A stretch of 23,656 bases of DNA from a virus: positions 1-23,656 of IMG/VR virus record IMGVR_UViG_3300044638_006579; one strand, written 5' to 3'. Below are positions 16,900 to 22,259 of this stretch, one piece after another. Under the pieces are notes generated by a model. That model ran no database searches and was not told where the DNA came from. It was given only the letters and a program-made list of their open reading frames with translations. Both the position numbers and the translations under genes were made by a program. Position 1 is the stretch's first letter, and the number at the start of each line of letters is the position of its first letter.

Positions 16900-17043
16900 A
16901 TGAACAGTCCTAACATCAGCCCCTACGTCTTAGACGCCTGGGTACGCAGCGGTCAGGCAGCAGAAGCAGCTAAAGAGCTTGCTTGGTTTGTTGTTATTGT
17001 CTTTATCGTCATCGGCCTTTTAGCCTGGCGAGGGGATAAGTAA
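16900..17043 (+). CDS. Single-pass membrane peptide (47 aa)
   Basis: ATG 16900 follows ACAGGAGAAAGTTA, the same extended ribosome site used by several genes here. Residues 1-26 are soluble and helical (MNSPNISPYVLDAWVRSGQA), residues 27-43 are a strongly hydrophobic helix, and the end is WRGDK. One membrane span with a short charged tail is predicted, N-terminus probably outside or peripheral. It overlaps the next start by 1 nt (TAATG). Size and topology would fit a small holin-like or host-membrane effector, but no lysin gene is near, so this remains open. Confidence 0.6.
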   Translation: MNSPNISPYVLDAWVRSGQAAEAAKELAWFVVIVFIVIGLLAWRGDK

Positions 17044-17249
17044 TGGCAGTTGAGATGACCGACTTTGAGCAAGGGGTATGGGAGTACTTGTGCTCACACA
17101 AGAAAACCCCAGTGCAAGCAAGAACAATCGCAAAGGCATGGATTGTGAGCGAGAATAAAGTTGCACGCACACTAAATCGATTTGTTGAGAGTGGTATTGC
17201 GGACCTGGTACGCATCGGCGCCAGGAAATTTTATAAGGTAAAGGAATGA
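17043..17249 (+). CDS. Small winged helix-turn-helix protein (68 aa)
   Basis: ATG 17043 follows GAGGGGATAAG. Residues 7-20 form a first helix, 24-32 (VQARTIAKA) and 36-50 (SENKVARTLNRFVES) an HTH pair, and 51-68 (GIADLVRIGARKFYKVKE) a beta wing. This is the compact winged-helix pattern seen in MarR/DprA-type DNA-binding domains. It probably is a small phage transcription regulator. The stop overlaps the next tiny gene as ATGA. Target sites are unknown; the palindromic TGTACAC-type sequences in this genome are candidates. Confidence 0.62.
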   Translation: MAVEMTDFEQGVWEYLCSHKKTPVQARTIAKAWIVSENKVARTLNRFVESGIADLVRIGARKFYKVKE

Positions 17250-17305
17250 AACATATGTGGATAGCTGCGATTGGCGGGATCATCATTGCACTGTTACTGG
17301 CATGA
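17246..17305 (+). CDS. 19-residue membrane peptide (tentative)
   Basis: A 60-nt frame with ATGA overlaps on both sides (17246-17249 and 17302-17305) and AAGGA directly before the ATG. It encodes a short peptide with a nearly all-hydrophobic core (WIAAIGGIIIALLLA). The precise start-stop coupling with both neighbours argues that it is translated. It could serve only to couple ribosomes to the next gene. Very short length makes this uncertain. Confidence 0.45.
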   Translation: MKHMWIAAIGGIIIALLLA

Positions 17306-17505
17306 GTGATGGTGGCAAGGGCTCCAGTCGGCGCCCACAAAACATTCCCAATGAAAGATTTTGGGAAAACTTTGATCGTATTTTTGGAGAAACAAATGCG
17401 CGAGAACAACGAACGGATAATGCAGGAGTACCTCATTGCGGCGATGACGTCCGGACTGAAACAAACGGGGGCGACGTACAACCTCCCAGAAAGCCTGGCG
17501 GTTGA
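17302..17505 (+). CDS. Conserved small phage protein, DGGKGS...NFDRIFG type
   Basis: From ATG 17302 (ATGA overlap) the protein begins MSDGGKGSSRRPQ and has FWENFDRIFG at residues 20-29. I recognise this as a widespread short phage protein with an N-terminal GGKGSxxRP and a (N)xDRIFG motif; relatives usually end soon after it. Here the frame continues for another 38 residues, all inside the next gene in a different frame. The extension is Gly/Thr/Asp/Pro-rich and looks unstructured. Function is unknown. The frame given upstream of 17302 has no support. Confidence 0.62.
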   Translation: MSDGGKGSSRRPQNIPNERFWENFDRIFGETNAREQRTDNAGVPHCGDDVRTETNGGDVQPPRKPGG

Positions 17506-17653
17506 ATATGGCCGTCTCTGCTATAACCAAGCTATCAAAGACGTCATGGTCCTATGCAAGCTGGCGTCAGACTTCGGACAAACAGGGCTCGAAATCTCCG
17601 ACGCGATCCAAGGCCTCGTCATTCACCAAAAAGGAAAGCATGTCTCCCTTTAG
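17396..17653 (+). CDS. Small helical protein (85 aa), unknown function
   Basis: ATG 17396 has TTGGAG 7 nt upstream, so the product is MRENNERIMQEYLIAAMTSG and on; the GTG at 17306 would add 30 residues that belong to the overlapping frame. The protein is mainly helical, with LAVEYGRLCYNQAIKDVMVL in the middle. It overlaps the previous gene by 110 nt and the next by 14 nt. No family is recognised. Its ribosome site lies within the codons for the conserved RIFG motif of the preceding protein. Confidence 0.55.
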   Translation: MRENNERIMQEYLIAAMTSGLKQTGATYNLPESLAVEYGRLCYNQAIKDVMVLCKLASDFGQTGLEISDAIQGLVIHQKGKHVSL

Positions 17654-17861
17654 GATTACAGGCTACACGCACTCCACACCGGAGTTCGAGCGCCTCGAAC
17701 GACTTAACAAAGAGCTTATTGAAGTGGTTGAGCTCTATTTAAAATGGGTCAATGTTGTCGAAGACCCGAGTGATACCACTTTAAAAGAACGACATGAATT
17801 GTGTATTGAATTACGGAACAAGGCTCAAGGAGCATTAGCAAAAATAAAGGAGAAAGCATGA
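17640..17861 (+). CDS. Small coiled-coil protein (73 aa)
   Basis: ATG 17640 follows AAAAAGGAAAGC. The product starts MSPFRITGYTHSTPEFERLE and is one long charged helix from about residue 14 to the end, with heptads in LNKELIEVVELYLKWVNVVE. It overlaps the next gene by ATGA. No domain or named family is recognised. The upstream extension of this frame to 17502 has no ribosome site and lies in the previous gene, so it is not used. Confidence 0.55.
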   Translation: MSPFRITGYTHSTPEFERLERLNKELIEVVELYLKWVNVVEDPSDTTLKERHELCIELRNKAQGALAKIKEKA

Positions 17862-18319
17862 AGCCAATTGAAGAATTTCCAGCAATCAAGAAAGCAGTTA
17901 ACGATGGCATTGCCGAGGGCTTGCATCGTCTGCACACCGAAACAGATGACCCGACCTACCTTGAGGCGCAGCAGTATGTCATTGGCGCAGTCAAGGCCCA
18001 CCTCGACGCTCTTATGAATAAAGTAAACCTGGAATCAGTTGCCCACGACACCCGTCTTGCGGTACGGAAAGAACGTGAGGCGTGTGTAAAGATATGCGAA
18101 GACTACGTGAAGGACATGGACAGGGAATATAAAGAAATAGGCGAAGAAATTGCAGGCACTATCCAAGCAAGGGGTAATGTACACGCCAATGAGTGGGTGG
18201 GGCTAACGGATGTGGAAATACATGAAATTAGACTCAAAACCTTGGATAGCGTAGCGACAAACTACGAAGCATACCGAGCCATTGAAGCCAAACTAAAGGA
18301 GAAGAACAGTGGCAATTAA
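17858..18319 (+). CDS. Hypothetical phage protein (153 aa)
   Basis: Starts at ATG 17858 (ATGA overlap) behind AAAGGAGAAAGC. The middle holds RKEREACVKICEDYVKDM followed by AGTIQARG. A helix with REA-x-x-x-C-x-x and a later A-x-x-IRARG is common near the end of short phage proteins, function unknown. A C-terminal helical segment (TLDSVATNYEAYRAIEAKL) follows. Two cysteines (in ACVKIC) lie on one helix face. No catalytic site or membrane segment is seen. It is one of the larger products of the small-gene operon. Confidence 0.6.
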   Translation: MKPIEEFPAIKKAVNDGIAEGLHRLHTETDDPTYLEAQQYVIGAVKAHLDALMNKVNLESVAHDTRLAVRKEREACVKICEDYVKDMDREYKEIGEEIAGTIQARGNVHANEWVGLTDVEIHEIRLKTLDSVATNYEAYRAIEAKLKEKNSGN

Positions 18320-18521
18320 TCGAGCTAATTTACTTGATGCGATAGAGCCGGGGTTAATTGAATTGTTTGGTGGAGGGTGCCCAACATCTAAAGAACAAGC
18401 AAAGCTAGAGGGCAAAAACTTTTACTTCGATGACCGACGTTGCCGTAACGGTCATTACGCCATGAAAAAACTTAATGGGCATTGCGCCCGTTGCATGAGG
18501 GGAAAGGAGAAGAACACATGA
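18309..18521 (+). CDS. Small zinc-binding protein (70 aa)
   Basis: A GTG start at 18309 is set by AAAGGAG with good spacing and overlaps the previous stop by 11 nt. The C-terminal half has C45-x3-H49-x9-C59-x2-C62 (CRNGH ... GHCARC), a treble-clef-like zinc site. The same CxxGH...GxCxxC pattern occurs in phage proteins beside endonuclease VII or HNH domains, but no nuclease residues are present here. It may be a nucleic-acid-binding accessory protein. The next gene starts with ATGA overlap. Confidence 0.6.
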   Translation: MAINRANLLDAIEPGLIELFGGGCPTSKEQAKLEGKNFYFDDRRCRNGHYAMKKLNGHCARCMRGKEKNT

Positions 18522-18721
18522 AACCCCTAGCATGGACAGCCGTGCTTGTGTTTGTGCTTTGGGTAGGATGGAGCGGTGGCTATACGAACGGCCTAGAAGA
18601 AGGACGCAGCAAGGCTTTGAGAATTAACCCGCCCAACGAAGACCTAGAGTTCGCATGTGTCGCGCTCTGGGCGAGCGAACAAAGTAAACGTTGGTATGAA
18701 AAGCGAGGACGAACAAAATGA
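18518..18721 (+). CDS. Membrane-anchored small protein (67 aa)
   Basis: ATG 18518 follows AAAGGAGAAGAACAC. Residues 4-19 (LAWTAVLVFVLWVGWS) form a hydrophobic helix right at the N-terminus; the remaining 48 residues are soluble and end in basic KRGRTK. There is no lipobox cysteine, so a signal anchor is more likely than a lipoprotein. Topology with a periplasmic C-terminal domain recalls i-spanin-type proteins, but the domain is short and lacks a coiled coil. Function is unknown. Confidence 0.52.
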   Translation: MKPLAWTAVLVFVLWVGWSGGYTNGLEEGRSKALRINPPNEDLEFACVALWASEQSKRWYEKRGRTK

Positions 18722-18969
18722 ATCTTTTTAACACGCTCGGTGTGCCCGACCTCGTTGCGAAACACGCCAAGATCCTGCCCGTCAACCTGCAAGACACAGA
18801 CGGCGATTACCCCAACGCAGCTCACCTCTACGTGTTCACCACAGTGGACCTGATCGCCTTTGTGGATGCAATCCAGGCGCGCACTTCGGACTATGTTTTT
18901 GATAGACTACGTACAACCCTCTTTACGGAGCCGGAAAATGGAACTCAAAGAAGCGATGCTGCGAGCTGA
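18718..18969 (+). CDS. Small phage protein (83 aa), unknown function
   Basis: ATG 18718 overlaps the previous stop (ATGA); the ribosome site is weak, so expression may depend on coupling. The product has YVFTTVDLIAFVDAIQARTSDYVFDRL near the C-terminal half, a strand followed by a helix. A 32-nt overlap with the next gene encodes its last ten residues. No family is recognised and no cysteine or membrane segment is present. Confidence 0.5.
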   Translation: MNLFNTLGVPDLVAKHAKILPVNLQDTDGDYPNAAHLYVFTTVDLIAFVDAIQARTSDYVFDRLRTTLFTEPENGTQRSDAAS

Positions 18970-19210
18970 AGCCTGGACCGAGAACATGACCACCTGGGAA
19001 AAAGAAGAATCCTTTTTTGGTGTTATGGAGGCCCTGCTTACACGCATCAAGTCGCTCGAGCAGCAGCTCGAGAGCGCGACCAGCTATGCAAAGCGCGTGA
19101 GCAAAGAAAACGAATGCTTATCTTTAGATCTAGGACTAAAGAACAAGGACCACGGCCCACTGACCGTGGCCGATATCATCAAAGACGCCCAGGACAAGTC
19201 CTCGTGGTAA
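18938..19210 (+). CDS. Small coiled-coil protein (90 aa)
   Basis: ATG 18938 follows ACGGAGCCGGAAA. Residues 1-20 are helical (MELKEAMLRAEAWTENMTTW), and 32-62 form a clear coiled coil (LTRIKSLEQQLESATSYAKR). The end, GPLTVADIIKDAQDKSSW, looks like a small capping helix. It may oligomerise. It overlaps the previous gene by 32 nt and the next by 7 nt. No family is recognised. Confidence 0.55.
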   Translation: MELKEAMLRAEAWTENMTTWEKEESFFGVMEALLTRIKSLEQQLESATSYAKRVSKENECLSLDLGLKNKDHGPLTVADIIKDAQDKSSW

Positions 19211-19476
19211 CACCCTTTGAGCAGGCGATCCTCAACGCCCTTGAGCAGCTCTCCGAAGAGGAGGAACAGACGGTTCCGGCCATGCAGCTCCTACAGATCC
19301 AAATCGGGGGCGTGAACTACCAGTGTTTCTCGTCCGTGATTTCCGAGGAAGACGATGACATTCCCAAGATCGAGGCCATACAGATCGGGGACATCATTCC
19401 CATGAGCACGGTTATCTCGTGGCTGCAAAAGGCTCAAGACTCATGGCTCAAGGGCCATAACAAGGGTTTGCAATGA
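19204..19476 (+). CDS. Small acidic phage protein (90 aa), unknown function
   Basis: I chose GTG 19204 (MVTPFEQAILNALEQLSEEE), which has AGGACAAG upstream and overlaps the previous stop by 7 nt; the same frame is open further upstream but lies in the preceding gene. The protein has IQIGGVNYQCFSSVISEEDD, a strand-rich segment, and ends with a helix (VISWLQKAQDSWLKGHNKG). It is acidic overall. The next gene begins with ATGA overlap. Function is not recognised. Confidence 0.55.
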   Translation: MVTPFEQAILNALEQLSEEEEQTVPAMQLLQIQIGGVNYQCFSSVISEEDDDIPKIEAIQIGDIIPMSTVISWLQKAQDSWLKGHNKGLQ

Positions 19477-19631
19477 CCGTCCCCTCCTGGTTAATCGCCT
19501 TTATTGGTGTGCAGTATGCAGTGGTAATGCTTTTGTTTTACCGCGATGGCCAGCCCTGGATGGCGGTCACGTATTTCGGTTACATGCTGGGCAACGTGGG
19601 GTTGGCGATGATTGCCCTGGGCCACAAATAG
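19473..19631 (+). CDS. Two-span membrane peptide (52 aa)
   Basis: ATG 19473 overlaps the previous stop (ATGA). The peptide has a hydrophobic helix at 5-22 (SWLIAFIGVQYAVVMLLF), a short polar turn YRDGQP, and a second helix at 30-50 (VTYFGYMLGNVGLAMIAL). The W-L-x-x-x-I-G-x-x-Y ... A-x-x-Y-x-GY-x-x-x-N-x-G-L pattern is one I have seen in other phages. Two spans with a tight hairpin could be a holin-like or host-membrane protein. It is the last gene before the pentamer array, which starts 5 nt after its stop. Confidence 0.6.
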   Translation: MTVPSWLIAFIGVQYAVVMLLFYRDGQPWMAVTYFGYMLGNVGLAMIALGHK

Positions 19632-19636
19632 TTTGA

Positions 19637-19801
19637 GGTATGGCATGCCAAGACAAGGCATGGTCAGGTAGTGTGGGGTTCGGTAGGGCGCGGTTCGGTG
19701 TGGTTAGTTGCGGTTAGGCTAGGCGCGGCACGGTTCGGAAAGGTAGGGCTCGGCAGGGTTAGGCTGGGTATGGTGAGACGTGGTTCGGTATGGTGAGGGT
19801 T
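19637..19801. repeat. 33-unit degenerate pentamer array, GGYNN
   Basis: 165 bp split without any slip into 33 units of 5 bp. Position 1 is G in 32 units, position 2 is G in 29, position 3 is C or T in 31; positions 4 and 5 vary freely. Examples are GGTAT, GGCAT, GGTTC, GGTAG. It is not coding: stop codons interrupt it. The G-rich strand is the transcribed-sense strand for the flanking genes. The spacing GG-N3-GG would also allow two-layer G-quadruplexes. Confidence 0.9.
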
Positions 19802-19803
19802 TT

Positions 19804-19860
19804 TTAATGGAACCTGGCTGGGTTTGAGAAGGTTCCATTAAGGAACCCTTAGGGGTTTTT
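19804..19860 (+). promoter_or_regulatory. Attenuator-like alternative hairpins ending in a T run
   Basis: Segment 1 (19804-19814) pairs perfectly over 11 bp with segment 2 (19831-19841). GGTTCC in segment 2 (19831-19836) can instead pair with GGAACC in segment 3 (19842-19847). Segment 3 (AACCC, 19844-19848) can pair with GGGTT (19853-19857), followed by a T run to 19860, forming a short terminator. The 1:2 plus 3:4 and the 2:3 foldings exclude each other. Confidence 0.55.
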
Positions 19861-19878
19861 GTTAAGCTAGGCAGCAAT

Positions 19879-19928
19879 GGTAGGGCGCGGTAAGTCTAGC
19901 TGAGGTCCGGTAGTGCGTGGTACGGTTT
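19879..19928. repeat. Second pentamer array, 10 GGYNN units
   Basis: Ten 5-bp units (from GGTAG GGCGC GGTAA to GGTAC GGTTT) with the same rule as the larger array: position 3 is C or T in all ten, position 1 is G in nine, position 2 is G in eight. It follows the hairpins by 18 nt and ends 35 nt before the start codon at 19964. A small CCCC/GGGG hairpin (19929-19942) comes directly after it. Confidence 0.75.
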
Positions 19929-19963
19929 CCCCACCTTTGGGGTTTATATAGGAGAAAGTAAGA

Positions 19964-20581
19964 ATGGCTAAGTCCAATTTGAAAGTTGTTAGTGAAGTGA
20001 CCAATGGTGGCAAGAGCGCCATTGAACAGGGTTTCCCTTATGCTGTAGCTGTAAGGGCCCAAGGTGCAGCGGATCTATTGTTCCACCGCTGGAACTGCGA
20101 GTCAGTCGATGCGAAGTCCAAGGCCGCCAAGAACTCGGCTGCCAAGAAGACCGATGACATCGAGTCCTATGTCTGGAGGAACGAAAAAAATGAGCTCTGC
20201 ATCCCAGGGGAGTATTTTAGGCAGTCCATTATCCATGCTGCGAAGTTTAAGCAAGACCCCCGCTCACCGCGTAAGTCCGCGATGGATTTGTTCAAAGCCG
20301 GGGTTGTATCGCTTACTCAGCTGGCGTCACTTGGTAGCGATGAGTGGGACTACCTTGACACTCGTCGGGTCACAGTACAGCGAGCCGGAGTCAATAGAAC
20401 CCGACCTGCCATGCGCATCGGATGGGAAGTGGATCTACAATTTCAAATACTCACCCCTGAGTATATCGACCCCACTCTTTTTCAAGACGTACTGAACACG
20501 GCCGGACGCTTAGTTGGCGTCGGGGATTTTCGCCCAACGTACGGACGCTTTAACGTCACCAACTTCGAGGTGCTGTCATGA
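19964..20581 (+). CDS. Conserved phage protein with RAMP/Cas7-like C-terminus (205 aa)
   Basis: ATG 19964 follows TATAGGAGAAAGTAAGA. Visible parts: a strand AVAVRAQGAADLLFHRWN (28-45), a lysine-rich loop (50-63), CIPGEYFRQSIIHAAKF (80-96), DPRSPRKSAMDLFKAGVV, a strand GWEVDLQFQIL, a helix, then GRLVGVGDFRPTYGRF and a last strand. PG-x-x-x-(R/K)-x-x-x-x-x-A and a glycine-rich GxGxFxPxYGxF before a terminal strand recall the RAMP (Cas7-type, ferredoxin-like) RNA-binding fold. That is inference; I know the protein only as a widespread phage hypothetical. It stands alone, without other Cas genes, after the pentamer arrays, and overlaps the next gene by ATGA. Confidence 0.6.
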   Translation: MAKSNLKVVSEVTNGGKSAIEQGFPYAVAVRAQGAADLLFHRWNCESVDAKSKAAKNSAAKKTDDIESYVWRNEKNELCIPGEYFRQSIIHAAKFKQDPRSPRKSAMDLFKAGVVSLTQLASLGSDEWDYLDTRRVTVQRAGVNRTRPAMRIGWEVDLQFQILTPEYIDPTLFQDVLNTAGRLVGVGDFRPTYGRFNVTNFEVLS

Positions 20582-21018
20582 TTAAAAAGCCTGCAAAAAA
20601 GGCGAAAAGTACGTCCCTATCCCGTACGGTAAAGAGTACGCAAAAAAGTACCGTTAAGAAGGCTAAACTCACGCCCCTATCCCGTACGGGAAAGCGTACG
20701 AAAAAGCGTACGACTAGGAGTGCGCCCAAGGCGGTCAAGCTCACTCCGCTATCTAAGTTTCTTGAAACATGGGACAAGGACCAAGGCCCAGTACCCACGC
20801 TTTATGACACGGCCGGCAAGCTCGATGAGGTTGTCAATACCCTGACGGATATCCAGCATCTGATGGACTCGGCCTTGGATGACTGCCTAAGCCTTAACAA
20901 CGAAGCACGGTCTATGGCTTTAATGCACCTAGCCTACGGGATGATCAAGGGCGTGGTAGATAAGCTCGACCCGCTGACCACGGACCTTTACCGCATCAAC
21001 CGGGCCATCTCAAAGTAG
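20578..21018 (+). CDS. Very basic histone-H1-like protein with helical C-terminus (146 aa)
   Basis: ATG 20578 overlaps the previous stop. Residues 1-60 are dominated by Lys, Arg, Thr and Ser and hold a threefold imperfect repeat of the form (K)AK-x-T-x-LSRT or VKLTPLSK, separated by KSTxKST or KRTKKRT runs. This tail would bind nucleic acid without much sequence preference. Residues 75-145 are acidic and helical (LDEVVNTLTDIQHLMDSALD, then MIKGVVDKLDPL). The coding DNA repeats GTACGG/CGTACG many times because of the Ser/Arg-Thr codons. It is coupled to the possible RAMP-like gene and may work with it. The end overlaps the opposing gene by 9 bp. Confidence 0.6.
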   Translation: MIKKPAKKAKSTSLSRTVKSTQKSTVKKAKLTPLSRTGKRTKKRTTRSAPKAVKLTPLSKFLETWDKDQGPVPTLYDTAGKLDEVVNTLTDIQHLMDSALDDCLSLNNEARSMALMHLAYGMIKGVVDKLDPLTTDLYRINRAISK

Positions 21019-21462
21019 GGTCTTCTTCCTGCGACCTGGGGCCCTTGCCGGCTCCAGGGTCATCACGTCTATCGGGCCGCCCGTCACAGGGTCAAAGATC
21101 GACGCAATCTCGATGGCCTCCCTCGGACTCTTGCCTAGGTGCATCGACGCCAAGGCGTACGCAGAACCTGTTCCAACCGAGAAGAAGTCACCACGGACCT
21201 TGACCGGGTGGATCGTGCTCTCGTAGACGTAAATGCCGTCTGCGCGCAGCTCCAAGATGTCCACCTCGATGGGCTCATCGAAGTCCCCGTTTCGTTCGAC
21301 CGAATCGTAAAACTTCAACAGTTTGTCCAAGTCCCCCGCCCCGCCGAAGATGCAGTTCTTGCCCCGGCGAAGCTTTTCAATGTAGTACTTCACGTCGTCG
21401 CCCGAGACCTGGCTGTCTGCCGCAATCTCAAGAGTACTAAGCCGCGCCGCTATCGTCGTCAT
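21010..21462 (-). CDS. Proteasome-beta/HslV-like Ntn hydrolase
   Basis: From ATG 21462, with GGAGA 7 nt before it, the product begins MTTIAARLSTLEIAADSQVS. Removal of Met exposes Thr as nucleophile, exactly as in HslV (TTI...D-x-Q). Asp16 and Lys30 (EKLRRG) match the conserved Asp17/Lys33 pair, CIFGGAGD (37-44) matches the following glycine-rich strand, and FSVGTGSAYALASMHLG (94-110) plus EAIEIASIFDPVTGGPIDVM match the later core. At 150 residues it is a little shorter than HslV (about 175). No unfoldase partner is visible, so it may self-assemble or use host HslU or ClpX. The start lies inside the HNH gene. Confidence 0.75.
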   Translation of the reverse strand: MTTIAARLSTLEIAADSQVSGDDVKYYIEKLRRGKNCIFGGAGDLDKLLKFYDSVERNGDFDEPIEVDILELRADGIYVYESTIHPVKVRGDFFSVGTGSAYALASMHLGKSPREAIEIASIFDPVTGGPIDVMTLEPARAPGRRKKTLL

Positions 21463-21844
21463 CACCCGTCTCCTTGCCTGTCATGTCCTTAGTGATCATC
21501 CGACCACGGCTCTCGTTCCAATGCAAAATCCTGTGACAATTGGAACACAGGGGAATGCACTTCTTAACCTCTTCGTACACCCTCACCCAATTGCTGTCGG
21601 CCGCCATCCGATTGACCGACCCCTGAGTACCATCCCGCACCACGTGATGGAAGTCAATAATGGCCGGATGAGACACCCCACAATGGTGGCAGGGCTGAGA
21701 GGACTTGAACTCGATCCACTTAGCCTTACCAAGCCGCTTATTTCGGGCTACACGGGCTTTGACGGCCTCTTTGTTACGTTGATAGTAGGACTTCTTGTAG
21801 AGGCTGTCCTTGACCTTTTTAACGGCCTTGTCTTTGTATGGCAC
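21437..21844 (-). CDS. HNH endonuclease
   Basis: A GTG start at 21844 is fixed by GGGAGGATTGCT just upstream. The 135-residue protein has a basic N-terminal helix region (1-47), then C52-x2-C55, DFHH (64-67) and C100-x2-C103-H104, the zinc-stabilised HNH (beta-beta-alpha-metal) fold with the catalytic His at 66/67. It may be a homing-type or packaging-linked nuclease; HNH proteins near terminases often assist packaging in phages. The C-terminus is an acidic DDDDSGAA tail encoded in the overlap (26 bp) with the Ntn hydrolase gene, so the two are translated together. Confidence 0.85.
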   Translation of the reverse strand: MPYKDKAVKKVKDSLYKKSYYQRNKEAVKARVARNKRLGKAKWIEFKSSQPCHHCGVSHPAIIDFHHVVRDGTQGSVNRMAADSNWVRVYEEVKKCIPLCSNCHRILHWNESRGRMITKDMTGKETGDDDDSGAA

Positions 21845-22166
21845 AGCAATCCTCCCACGGACGCGAACCGAAGGGGTGATTGTGACGCATTAAAAGTGAA
21901 TGTCCACTACTTTCTAAGAGCCATGGGCCGTGAACCACGGGTGCGGTTTGGTGAAAAAAGGGCGAAAAAAGGGGGTAAAAGTTGACCGAAATAGTAGGGA
22001 TTGAGAGGGGTGTTTTTGAGGGGAAAATGGACCACGGATCAAGGGCCACGGACCAGGGATTTTTGGCTAAAAAGGCTTGCGTTAGCCGCTTGCGGCAGGT
22101 GAGTAGATAATGGGGACAGATTAAGGATTTGGTGCAATGAATGTACACTTCTTGCGGCAAACCGGG

Positions 22167-22202
22167 TTCCTATAGAGTGAAAACATAAAATGAAAATATT
22201 TA
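22167..22202 (-). promoter_or_regulatory. Left arm of a 35-36 bp divergent inverted repeat
   Basis: This arm matches the reverse complement of 22351-22385 with 33 identities, two mismatches and one gap; the inner 18 bp (22185-22202 and 22351-22368) match perfectly. Read leftward it runs from an A/T-rich block to TCACTCTATAGGAA, so it points toward the HNH/protease genes. It resembles a promoter (host or phage polymerase), but the type is not settled. Confidence 0.6.
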
Positions 22203-22232
22203 AAAGTATGCACTTCTAAAAGTATGTACTTT
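22201..22232. repeat. Tandem 16-bp direct repeat with operator-like AAGT-N4-ACTT cores
   Basis: 22201-22216 and 22217-22232 are adjacent copies differing at two positions (C/T). Each contains an inverted AAGT-N4-ACTT core (22204-22215, 22220-22231), 16 bp apart, about one and a half helical turns. They abut the left inverted arm, as expected for a repressor or activator site controlling the leftward or both promoters. Confidence 0.6.
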
Positions 22233-22259
22233 GGTGTGATAGGTGCAATAACGTTTAAT

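Noticed and set aside
19637-19801. CRISPR array reading of the repeat region
   Set aside because: Units are 5 bp and degenerate, with no 20-40 bp direct repeats or spacers.
19943-19950. TTTATATA as a -10 promoter element
   Set aside because: It lies directly before the ribosome site, so a transcript would start inside it; it reads better as leader sequence.
21819-22160. 113-residue frame on the minus strand in the control region
   Set aside because: No ribosome site, low-complexity and aromatic-rich product with no motif, and overlap with the HNH start region.
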